From Chitinophaga caseinilytica (GTDB lineage: Bacteria > Bacteroidota > Bacteroidia > Chitinophagales > Chitinophagaceae), in the NCBI RefSeq assembly GCF_038396765.1, contig NZ_CP150096.1, forward strand, positions 4,571,001 to 4,635,000: a stretch of 64,000 nt of DNA, in the 5' to 3' direction. The notes under the pieces are model-generated. The model was not told the origin of the DNA, did no database searches, and worked only from the letters and a program-made list of their open reading frames with translations. A program made the position numbers and the translations under genes. Below are positions 52,898 to 59,745 of this stretch, piece after piece; the stretch's first letter is position 1, and each line of letters opens with the position of its first letter.

Positions 52898-53740
52898 TTA
52901 GCAACATCCGGAACCAGGTGTGCAGCAGCTCTCCACCGGTTTTTCCGCGTAAACGGTAATGCTGAATATGCCTGCCTGTTGTGACTTGAAACCGGCCAGT
53001 TCTTCCGGAGTGAGGTATTTTTCGAGAATATCGTCAGGGATGATGATGGCTTTTTCCTTCTGGATGGTGATGTGCTGGAAGCCGTTCTGCGCGATCAGCT
53101 CGAGGTATACTTCTTTCGGGCTGGCGCCGGATACGCAGCCTGCGTACATTTCAGCAGCTTCTTTCAGGGAAGCGGGAAGGTTGCCGGTGAGCACCACATC
53201 GGAGATGCTGAAGTGGCCGCCGGGCTTCAGGACGCGGAAGATTTCAGAGAAGACGCCGTTTTTGTTGGGCACCAGGTTCAGGACGCAGTTGCTCACGATG
53301 ACGTCGGCCACGTTATCGCTCACGGGCATCTGTTCGATGTCGCCCTGGCGGAACTCGACGTTGTGGAAGCCGCGGACTTCCGCATTGTGGCGGGCCTTGG
53401 CGATCATGGCGTCGGTGAAGTCGATCCCGATCACTTTGCCGGATTCGCCGGTTTCTGCGCGGGCGATGAAAGCGTCGTTCCCGGCGCCGGAGCCCAGGTC
53501 GATCACCACGTTGCCGGGTTGGATCTTTGCGAATTGCGTGGGGAGGCCACAACCGAGGCCGAGGTCGGCGTCTGCGTTATAGCCTTCGAGCTGGGTGTAG
53601 TCTTCGCTCATGATGTTATATACTTCATCGGAGCAGCAGGAGGCGCCGCAGCAGGAGGAGGCGTTGGTATCTTTATCCTGCAGGGCAATGTTGCCGTATT
53701 TCTCGCGGACGAGGTCTTTCAGTTCTTGATCTGTAGGCAT
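52898..53740 (-). CDS. arsM: Arsenite S-adenosylmethionine methyltransferase
   Basis: 280 residues from MPTDQELKDLVREKYGNIAL; the Met nine codons upstream would cross the operator. SAM motif VVIDLGSGAGNDAFIA, then GIDFTDAMI, GDIEQMP and VSNCVLNLVPNK with the catalytic Cys, and EMYAGCVSGA with the second. An N-terminal SSCCGASCCSDE and a C-terminal ESCCTPGSGCC give additional vicinal Cys pairs. It methylates As(III) to mono- to trimethyl forms, a volatile detoxification route next to export by Acr3. Confidence 0.95.
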   Translation of the reverse strand: MPTDQELKDLVREKYGNIALQDKDTNASSCCGASCCSDEVYNIMSEDYTQLEGYNADADLGLGCGLPTQFAKIQPGNVVIDLGSGAGNDAFIARAETGESGKVIGIDFTDAMIAKARHNAEVRGFHNVEFRQGDIEQMPVSDNVADVIVSNCVLNLVPNKNGVFSEIFRVLKPGGHFSISDVVLTGNLPASLKEAAEMYAGCVSGASPKEVYLELIAQNGFQHITIQKEKAIIIPDDILEKYLTPEELAGFKSQQAGIFSITVYAEKPVESCCTPGSGCC

Positions 53741-53760
53741 TGTAATAAGTTGTTCGTATA

Positions 53761-53781
53761 ATTGCAATATTGCGATGCATT
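53761..53781. promoter_or_regulatory. Candidate ArsR operator upstream of arsM
   Basis: Begins ATTGCAATATTGCGATG and matches the site at 54129-54149 at 19 of 21 positions. Lies between arsR and arsM, so arsM can be controlled separately from arsR. Confidence 0.75.
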
Positions 53782-53795
53782 AGGGCAAAAAAATA

Positions 53796-54125
53796 TTAGC
53801 AGCAACTGCCCTCGGAAATGCTGCTATCGAAGAATTTGTCGAAAAGGTTACGGTATTGCATCCAGGTTTTCGGGTTGATGCAGTAGCAGATGGAGGTACC
53901 TTCCACGGTGCCCTGGATCAGCCCTACGGCTTTCAGCTCTTTGAGGTGCTGGGAGATCGTTGCCTGTGCGAGGCCGAGCTCTTCTACCAGATCGCCGCCG
54001 ATGCAGGCGTTGATCTTCACGAGATGCTGCAAAATGGCGATGCGGGCGGGGTGCGCCAGTGCTTTTGCCATGTTGGCGATGTCGTTTTGCTGTTTGGTGA
54101 ATAGATCGGTCTTGGTAGCTCCCAT
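53796..54125 (-). CDS. arsR: ArsR-family metalloregulator
   Basis: 109 residues. Winged helix [54 protein letters not shown]. The classical ELCVCDL metal site in helix 3 is absent; only NACIGGDL has one Cys, and others are ICYC and the C-terminal GSCC, so arsenite is probably sensed through different Cys residues. First gene of the operon; operator candidates on both sides. Confidence 0.93.
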   Translation of the reverse strand: MGATKTDLFTKQQNDIANMAKALAHPARIAILQHLVKINACIGGDLVEELGLAQATISQHLKELKAVGLIQGTVEGTSICYCINPKTWMQYRNLFDKFFDSSISEGSCC

Positions 54126-54128
54126 AAT

Positions 54129-54149
54129 ATTGCAATATTACGATGGATT
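54129..54149. promoter_or_regulatory. Candidate ArsR operator upstream of arsR
   Basis: Begins ATTGCAATATTACGATG, includes the palindrome AATATTGCAATATT (54126-54139), and nearly repeats the site at 53761. It is immediately before the arsR start, consistent with autorepression. Confidence 0.78.
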
Positions 54150-54183
54150 GATAATACAACCCAAATTTATTTTCGTGTATCGA

Positions 54184-54538
54184 ATGAATTCCAGCCTAAG
54201 CAACGCTCGTTTTTATGAAGACAGCCTCGATGTTTTTTTTACTTTTCTTATTATCGACCCCGATATTTCAAAAGACAAAAATCAATTGCTGCATGAAAAA
54301 ATGCCGGATAAAATCGAATTAAAACTTTTGCAGCTCGGGATGCAGTATCATACACCTTGCTTTTTTCTGCAACTGAAATTTGCTGTCCGGAATGGTTCAG
54401 GAAGAACCGTTTCAGTCCCTACGAGTCGATGCAGACAAACCTTTCGAAGTAAAGGAGCGACACCAGATCTGGATATTCTCGTGTCACCTTTTTTGCGACC
54501 ATTTAGAGTGGTTTGACAAGGATCAACAACACCCTTAA
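54184..54538 (+). pseudogene. Frameshifted fragment of an unknown gene
   Basis: One frame reads from ATG 54184 to about 54376 (FYEDSLDVFFTFLIIDPDIS, LQLGMQYHTPCFFLQLK). From there a second frame reads on more plausibly (LQLKLLSGMVQEEPFQSLRV, DADKPFEVKERHQIWIFSCH) to the stop at 54538, whereas the first frame turns basic and improbable. Both overlap at the shared string LQLK. I do not recognise the family. A terminator follows directly, suggesting this was once an expressed gene. Confidence 0.4.
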
Positions 54539-54546
54539 AAAAGCGA

Positions 54547-54580
54547 AAAGCCGCGCCGATCATGCGATCTGCGCGGCTTT
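54547..54580 (+). terminator. Intrinsic terminator
   Basis: AAAGCCGCGC (54547-54556) and GCGCGGCTTT (54571-54580), loop 14 bases, followed by AGTTTTG. Confidence 0.85.
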
Positions 54581-54868
54581 AGTTTTGTAGACTTTCGTCT
54601 CTGTGATCCCTATGGTACAAAACTCGAAACTTTTCATCTATGATTTGCATAAATTATCTGAAAAGTGACAAATATTCACATTTTTAGCATAATCAAGCCT
54701 CAGGGGCAGTCCGTAAAATAGGCATCGTCAGCATGGAGCGCATCCCCCTTGATTTCCATCCTCAAAAACCGGACTTTTGAACAAAGTATATTTGGACTTT
54801 TGAACAAAGTCGCCCATTCCACGGCAAAGTAATTTTGTTTCATCATCAACGATTAAAAAATCACTATC
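54581..54868. other. Intergenic region with promoter and tandem repeats
   Basis: No intact gene. It contains a perfect TAnnTTTG box and a pair of 17-bp direct repeats, listed separately, ahead of the broken SDR gene. Confidence 0.6.
54771..54810 (+). promoter_or_regulatory. Two perfect 17-bp direct repeats around a -7 box
   Basis: GGACTTTTGAACAAAGT occurs at 54771-54787 and 54794-54810, period 23. Between and overlapping them lies TATATTTG (54787-54794), an exact TAnnTTTG box. Direct repeats spaced about two helical turns are typical AraC-family binding sites; a broken AraC gene lies 1 kb downstream. Confidence 0.65.
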
Positions 54869-55060
54869 ATGAAACAAAACAATTACCAGGGCGCATTGCA
54901 CCCCCTTTACATTCAGGTTTCCATGACGCATCCACAACGGCAGATGTTATTGAGGGCATTGACCTTACCGGGAAAATTGCCATCGTAACCGGCGGCAATA
55001 CTGGCATCGGGCCGGCCGCTGCACCTGCTCATCAACAACGCCGGCATTATGTGATCGGCC
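54869..55060 (+). pseudogene. Truncated, frameshifted SDR-family oxidoreductase
   Basis: Starts MKQNNYQGALHPLY, then shifts frame to LHSGFHDASTTADVIEGIDL and TGKIAIVTGGNTGIG, the N-terminal Rossmann motif of short-chain dehydrogenases. The next recognisable piece, in another frame, is LHLLINNAGIM, normally about 60-70 residues further on. So the gene carries an early frameshift, an internal deletion and a lost C-terminus. It is followed directly by an intact but different SDR gene. Confidence 0.75.
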
Positions 55061-55094
55061 ACAAATTCAATTGCTAATCTTAAATTCCTGAAAA

Positions 55095-55823
55095 ATGAAA
55101 TCATTAACATCAAAAATAGCCGTTGTTACCGGCGGCAACAGCGGAATCGGATACGCCACGGCGAAAAAACTTTCCGAAAACGGCGCTAAAGTCATTATTA
55201 CCGGCCGGAGAAAAGAAGCGGTGGAGAATGCCGCAATGGACCTGGGGGTGGATTGGGCGCTTGCAGATCAGGCCAGCCTTTCAGACATAGACCGCCTCGT
55301 GGCTGAGGTTTCAGAGAATTTCGGCAAGGTCGATATCCTGCTCATTAATGCCGGTATCACCAAGTTTTCACTGATAGAACATACGTCGGAAGGGCTTTTC
55401 GATGAAATGATGGACGTGAATTTCAAAGGCGCCTATTTCACGTTAAGCAAATTCATTCCCATCCTGAATGATCACGCCTCCGTCGTGTTCTTATCGTCTA
55501 CTTCAGCCACTATTTCCCCTAAAAGCGCGTCGGTATACGCAGCCAGCAAAGCAGCCATCAATGCCCTAGTGAAAATTGCGGCGCTGGAGTTAGCGCCCCG
55601 GAAGATCCGCGTCAACGCCGTGAGCCCGGGGCCTGTGGCCACAGAGATAATGCACAAAATCGGACTGGATTGCCAGCTGGAAGAACAACTGATCGGCTCC
55701 ATCCCATTATCCCGCCTCGGGAAGCCCGACGAGGTGGCGGATATGGTCTCCTTTCTCTCGGGCAACAACGCAGCCTTTATTACAGGTTCCAATTTCCTGG
55801 TAGACGGTGGCCAATCGGTCTGA
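55095..55823 (+). CDS. Short-chain dehydrogenase/reductase (SDR), intact
   Basis: 242 residues, classical SDR: cofactor motif TGGNSGIGYATA, ITGRR (Arg at the NADP-favouring position), LINAGIT (NAG), active-site Ser in VVFLSSTSAT, YxxxK in VYAASKAAINAL, and PG motif in AVSPGPVATEIM, ending FLVDGG. The substrate is unknown. It sits among broken genes (SDR before, AraC after), and its promoter may be the repeat-bearing one upstream. Confidence 0.92.
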   Translation: MKSLTSKIAVVTGGNSGIGYATAKKLSENGAKVIITGRRKEAVENAAMDLGVDWALADQASLSDIDRLVAEVSENFGKVDILLINAGITKFSLIEHTSEGLFDEMMDVNFKGAYFTLSKFIPILNDHASVVFLSSTSATISPKSASVYAASKAAINALVKIAALELAPRKIRVNAVSPGPVATEIMHKIGLDCQLEEQLIGSIPLSRLGKPDEVADMVSFLSGNNAAFITGSNFLVDGGQSV

Positions 55824-55878
55824 CGAAAAATCAGCCGATTCTTGTTATTTTTAGTGTAGCAGATCTGCAAAACCAATA

Positions 55879-56338
55879 ATGACAAGTTCTTCTAATCTGA
55901 TATCATGTTCGGGCACCACATGCTGGTTTGGTTCATTTCGGGCGAAACCAAGATCGTTCAGGCAGATGCCACCTACTTTTCCGGAAGGGAGACATTTTCC
56001 TCATACCCCGTAATCAACTGACAACGATAATTAATTATCCTAAAGACCTGCAGCCGCATAAAACGGTGGTCATGCATTTAACGGTGGAAAGATTGCGGCG
56101 CTTTTATGCATCGCATCCCTACCAACCACAAGACATGCGATCACAGCACTTACCGGAGGATATCGCGTCTTTGAAAATCACAGAAGCTATTAGCATTCTA
56201 CGGACGATCGATAGTAGCGTAGACAAAGTGCTGGCTAATTTCGAAGAACCTGGAAAGATCGACCTCGCTGATTTCATGGAGAAGAATTTCATGTTCAACA
56301 TGCCGCTGGAGAAATTCGGTTACCTGAAAAATTCATAG
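55879..56338 (+). pseudogene. Broken AraC-family regulator, sensor domain only
   Basis: Three frames make one N-terminal domain: MTSSSNLIS from 55879, then MFGHHMLVWFISGETKIVQA plus DATYF, then FRKGDIFLIPRNQLTTIINY onward to ADFMEKNFMFNMPLEKFGYL. The second shift is at a run of four T near 55976-55980, where a fifth T would restore reading. The chain stops at KNS just where the DNA-binding HTH should begin, so the regulator cannot bind DNA. It is next to the SDR genes it probably controlled. Confidence 0.75.
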
Positions 56339-56354
56339 ATAAAATATCGAATAG

Positions 56355-56392
56355 AAAAAGGCTTCAAAACGAAGACGTTCTGAAGCCTTTTT
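56355..56392. terminator. Bidirectional intrinsic terminator
   Basis: AAAAAGGCTTCA (56355-56366) and TGAAGCCTTTTT (56381-56392), loop 14 bases, between the broken AraC gene and tRNA-Lys. Confidence 0.9.
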
Positions 56393-56400
56393 TATTCCTG

Positions 56401-56473
56401 TGATCCCGCTGGGACTCGAACCCAGGGCCCATACATTAAAAGTGTATTGCTCTACCAACTGAGCTACGGAATC
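56401..56473 (-). tRNA. tRNA-Lys (anticodon TTT)
   Basis: 73 bases: acceptor GATTCCG/CGGGATC (one G-U), D stem GCTC/GAGC, anticodon stem ATACA/TGTAT with loop CTTTTAA, T stem CTGGG/CCCAG with loop TTCGAGT, discriminator A. CCA is not encoded. Confidence 0.96.
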
Positions 56474-56561
56474 ATCCCGTTTCGTTTGGGATTGCAAAGA
56501 TAGGAATTTATTTATTCGCTCCAAACTTTCACATGAAAAAATTTTCACAACTCGCTCATCC

Positions 56562-57581
56562 TCACTTGCGGCGCACGTTAAAGCTCGTAATTTCCTGAAT
56601 TAGCTGAGCCCGCCCTTTCTCCGGACGGTCAAGGAATACATGATGCGTGCCCTCAGGCAACGTCACGAACTGCTTGCGTGGACTGTTCACCAACCGGAGC
56701 TGCAACGCCAGCAAGTCCTGCTGCCGGCTCCAGTTGTCATACTTCCCGCGGATGTAGAGCACCGGGATGTGAATGTCTTTCGCATGCCACTGGCCACGGC
56801 CCTGCGCGGTATAAAACGCCTCGGCCCGGTATCCCCCCGGAACCGCCAGGATGCTGTCTTCATAAAAACCAACGGCCGTCTTACCGTAAAGCTCCGCCAG
56901 CGCAGGATCGCGCCACAGCGCTTTGTTGCTGTCGGGAATGCTGCGGTCCCAGCTGTCGAGCAGTTGAGCACGGGTAGCGCGGCGCAAAACCGGCGTAGAC
57001 GCATAATTGAATTGCGAAGTATCGAGCGGGGAACGGAAGTAGTCGGTAAAATCCCAGGGCGCCTTTTCGTTGTACAAACTGTTCAGCATGATCAGCGAAG
57101 ACACGCGGTTGGGATAGATGCAGGAATAATATCCCATCCACTGCCCACCGGTAGCCCAGCCGAAAAGCGTCACCTGCTTCACGCCGAGGCGCTCGCGGAT
57201 GAAATCCACCACTGCATTGATGTCATGGGAAACTTCGGCAGATGATCCGGTGATCGTCCAGCGGCGAAGCGTATCGTAATCGGGGCGGGTAGAAGACTCC
57301 CAGCCACGGGCGTCCATTATGAATACATGCTGTCCTTCCCTGGCAAGGTCTTCCGCGAGGGAACCGCCGGCAATGGGCAAGTCGAACGAAGCCACCGCAC
57401 CGGAACCTCCGCCGTGCAACATCAGGATCGGCGGCTTGCGGCTGCGCTTCTTCACGGTGATCTCCCTGACGAAGATCTTCACGCCGGGGTCGCTGTCTAT
57501 CATAAAATCCTCACGATGCACCGTCTGGCCAAAAGCCAGCGAGGGTAACAGCAAGGTTATTACGAGCAAGGTTCTCCACAT
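56562..57581 (-). CDS. Alpha/beta-hydrolase-fold protein with Ala at the nucleophile position, secreted
   Basis: 339 residues, signal peptide MWRTLLVITLLLPSLAFGQ. Core blocks are ILMLHGGGSGAVASFD, DARGWESSTRPDYD, the elbow VTLFGWATGGQWMGYY, YIRGKYDNWS and EGTHHVFLD. The elbow reads G-W-A-T-G with Ala143 where Ser is expected; the late Asp and His are still present. It may be a non-hydrolytic family member, may use another nucleophile, or may be inactive. Monocistronic, divergent from the GNAT gene by 45 bases. Confidence 0.85.
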   Translation of the reverse strand: MWRTLLVITLLLPSLAFGQTVHREDFMIDSDPGVKIFVREITVKKRSRKPPILMLHGGGSGAVASFDLPIAGGSLAEDLAREGQHVFIMDARGWESSTRPDYDTLRRWTITGSSAEVSHDINAVVDFIRERLGVKQVTLFGWATGGQWMGYYSCIYPNRVSSLIMLNSLYNEKAPWDFTDYFRSPLDTSQFNYASTPVLRRATRAQLLDSWDRSIPDSNKALWRDPALAELYGKTAVGFYEDSILAVPGGYRAEAFYTAQGRGQWHAKDIHIPVLYIRGKYDNWSRQQDLLALQLRLVNSPRKQFVTLPEGTHHVFLDRPEKGRAQLIQEITSFNVRRK

Positions 57582-57626
57582 AAGTTTTTCTGAGGTTCCG
57601 CTGCAAAAATACTATAAATTGCGCGT

Positions 57627-58163
57627 ATGACGGACACGTATATCCGCCGCGCCATGGAAGCCGATCTTCCGGCGCTGGCCGCACTCGAGCACCAAACCTT
57701 CGCCGACGCGTTCCGCGAACATTATCCACCTGTCGATTTCGAAACATTCCTGCGCGATCATAAAAGCCCTGCCGCAGTGGAGAAAGCGTTCCGGCAGGAG
57801 GGGACCGAGTATTACGTCACCACCGACGATCATCAACTCACCGGCTTCATCCAGCTGAACTTCAATAAACAGCCCGACAACGGCACCCTCTTGCCCGAGC
57901 CGGCCTGCGAGATCGAGAAAATCTATGTGGCCCGGGCCGGTCAGAACCGCGGCCTCGGTCAACAGCTCCTCCGCTTCGCGGAAAAAACAGCGCGGGAGCG
58001 GAACGTGCGCACACTGTGGCTCGGCGTCTGGGAACACAATCCCCGCGCCAGGGCGCTCTACGAACGCGAAGGGTTCTCCGCCTTCGGGGAACACGCCTTC
58101 GTGGTAGGCTCCCGCCGCGACCGCGATCTCCTCCTCGGCAAAGTGCTCCCGTCCATCGGTTAA
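57627..58163 (+). CDS. GNAT-family N-acetyltransferase
   Basis: 178 residues. Acetyl-CoA motif A: CEIEKIYVARAGQNRGLGQQ (Q-x-x-G-L-G), motif B: VRTLWLGVWEHNPRARALYE followed by REGF. The spacing resembles spermidine/peptide acetyltransferases, but the acceptor cannot be named. Confidence 0.92.
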   Translation: MTDTYIRRAMEADLPALAALEHQTFADAFREHYPPVDFETFLRDHKSPAAVEKAFRQEGTEYYVTTDDHQLTGFIQLNFNKQPDNGTLLPEPACEIEKIYVARAGQNRGLGQQLLRFAEKTARERNVRTLWLGVWEHNPRARALYEREGFSAFGEHAFVVGSRRDRDLLLGKVLPSIG

Positions 58164-58257
58164 AATTCTACCACCATCCGGTAAAAATATCCAACCCGAA
58201 TCCCGCAATTTATCCGAACTTGCCATTGTGCAATCGTTTGCATTAAAACTGAATTCC

Positions 58258-59631
58258 ATGAGAAAAACTGTCCTCCTGATGGCCGCACTGCTCGGCGCAC
58301 AGGGTCTTTCAGCGCAACAAACCGATAAAAACGCCCGGATGCAATGGTGGCGAGAAGCCCGCTTCGGTATGTTCATCCACTGGGGCGTGTACGCCGTGCC
58401 CGCCGGCACCTACAACGGATTCCCCATGAACCGCGGCGGCGGAGAATGGATCATGAACCGCAGCAAAATCCCCGTGGCAGAATACCAGGCCTACGCAAAA
58501 CAATTCAATCCCACGAAATACGACGCCGAACAATGGGTAAAAATGGCGAAAGACGCCGGGATGAAGTATATCGTTATCACCGCCAAGCACCACGACGGGT
58601 TCGCGCTCTTCGATTCCAAAGCCAGCGAATGGGACATCGCCGATGCCACGCCTTATAAAAAAGACCTCCTCAAACCCCTCGCCGAAGCCTGCCGCAAACA
58701 TGGCATCAAGCTGGGGTTCTACTACAGCCAGGCGCAGGACTGGAATAATCCCGGCGGCTCGGTGGCAAGAAAGGAAATGCGGGAAGGATGGCCGAACCCG
58801 GACTCCAGCCGCATCGACGCCTATACGAAAGCACACACCGGCCACTGGGACCCCGCACAGGAAACGAAAACCTTCCAGCAATATATCGACGCTGTGGCCG
58901 TGCCCCAGGTAAAGGAGCTCCTCGCCAATTACGGCGATGTGGCCGTGCTCTGGTGGGATACGCCTACGAATATGACCGACGAAGCCGCGCAAAAACTCCA
59001 GGCCGCCCTTGCCGCCCAGCCCAATATCATCACCAACGACCGCCTCAAACGGCCCAACTTCCCCGGCGATTACAAAACGCCGGAGCAGAAAATCCCCAAC
59101 CTCAGCGAGCTCGACGGTACCGACTGGGAAACCTGCATGACGATGAATGGCACCTGGGGCTATAAAAGCTACGATCACAAATGGAAATCCGTGGAAACGA
59201 TGGTCCGCAACCTGGTAGACATCGCCTCAAAAGGCGGGAACTACCTGCTGAACATCGGCCCTATGGCCGACGGCAGCTTCCCCGAGCCCAGCATCGCAAG
59301 CCTGAAAGGAATAGGGGAGTGGATGAAAGTCAACGGCGAAGCGATCTACGGCACTCAAGGCAACCCGCTGCCCACCCAGAAATGGGGACGGATCACCCGG
59401 AAACGTAACGGTAACGGCACCACGCTCTACCTTTCCGTGTTCGATTGGCCGGCCGATGGGCAACTGCTGGTAGAAGGCCTCACTGCGAAGATCTCCAAAG
59501 GCAGCATCCTGGGCGCCAAAGGCAAGGTAACGGCCGCGTCCAATGGTGCCGGCACCACGGTTTCCATACCGGCGAAAGGCACCAACGCCATCGCAACCGT
59601 CGTAAAACTGGATGTGGAAGGAATTTTATAG
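58258..59631 (+). CDS. Alpha-L-fucosidase, GH29, secreted
   Basis: 457 residues from MRKTVLLMAALLGAQGLSAQ (signal peptide). GH29 barrel blocks: WWREARFGMFIHWGVYAVPA, MKYIVITAKHHDGFALFDSK, GIKLGFYYSQAQDW, and the nucleophile in VAVLWWDTP (Asp234), followed by MNGTWGYKSYDHKWKS and GGNYLLNIGPMADG. A C-terminal beta domain closes the protein. It removes terminal fucose from glycans in the periplasm or outside. A terminator hairpin lies 50 bases after the stop. Confidence 0.94.
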   Translation: MRKTVLLMAALLGAQGLSAQQTDKNARMQWWREARFGMFIHWGVYAVPAGTYNGFPMNRGGGEWIMNRSKIPVAEYQAYAKQFNPTKYDAEQWVKMAKDAGMKYIVITAKHHDGFALFDSKASEWDIADATPYKKDLLKPLAEACRKHGIKLGFYYSQAQDWNNPGGSVARKEMREGWPNPDSSRIDAYTKAHTGHWDPAQETKTFQQYIDAVAVPQVKELLANYGDVAVLWWDTPTNMTDEAAQKLQAALAAQPNIITNDRLKRPNFPGDYKTPEQKIPNLSELDGTDWETCMTMNGTWGYKSYDHKWKSVETMVRNLVDIASKGGNYLLNIGPMADGSFPEPSIASLKGIGEWMKVNGEAIYGTQGNPLPTQKWGRITRKRNGNGTTLYLSVFDWPADGQLLVEGLTAKISKGSILGAKGKVTAASNGAGTTVSIPAKGTNAIATVVKLDVEGIL

Positions 59632-59662
59632 CAGATATTGTTTTATCCGGAAAATTGATTTT

Positions 59663-59679
59663 ACTTTGTATTGCAAAGT
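59663..59679. promoter_or_regulatory. Palindrome 1 upstream of the VIT/xrtN pair
   Basis: ACTTTGTATTGCAAAGT: 6-bp arms ACTTTG/CAAAGT with 5-base spacer. Nearly identical to palindrome 2, 57 bases downstream. Confidence 0.7.
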
Positions 59680-59680
59680 G

Positions 59681-59709
59681 AAAAGAATGGGAGGCAACTC
59701 CCTTCTTTT
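59681..59709 (+). terminator. Terminator or attenuator between the two palindromes
   Basis: AAAAGAA (59681-59687) with one bulged T, then GGGAG (59689-59693), loop GCAA, CTCCC (59698-59702) and TTCTTTT (59703-59709). It ends the fucosidase transcript, or attenuates one starting at palindrome 1. Confidence 0.75.
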
Positions 59710-59719
59710 TGATCTAATC

Positions 59720-59736
59720 ACTTTGAATTACAAAGT
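59720..59736. promoter_or_regulatory. Palindrome 2 upstream of the VIT/xrtN pair
   Basis: ACTTTGAATTACAAAGT, same arms as palindrome 1, ending 9 bases before the VIT gene start, so a bound protein would block transcription or initiation. Confidence 0.7.
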
Positions 59737-59745
59737 ACTTTTCAA

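Noticed and set aside
54728..54937. Small minus-strand frame in the decaying patch
   Set aside because: It crosses the tandem repeats and the start of the SDR remnant and has no recognisable features.
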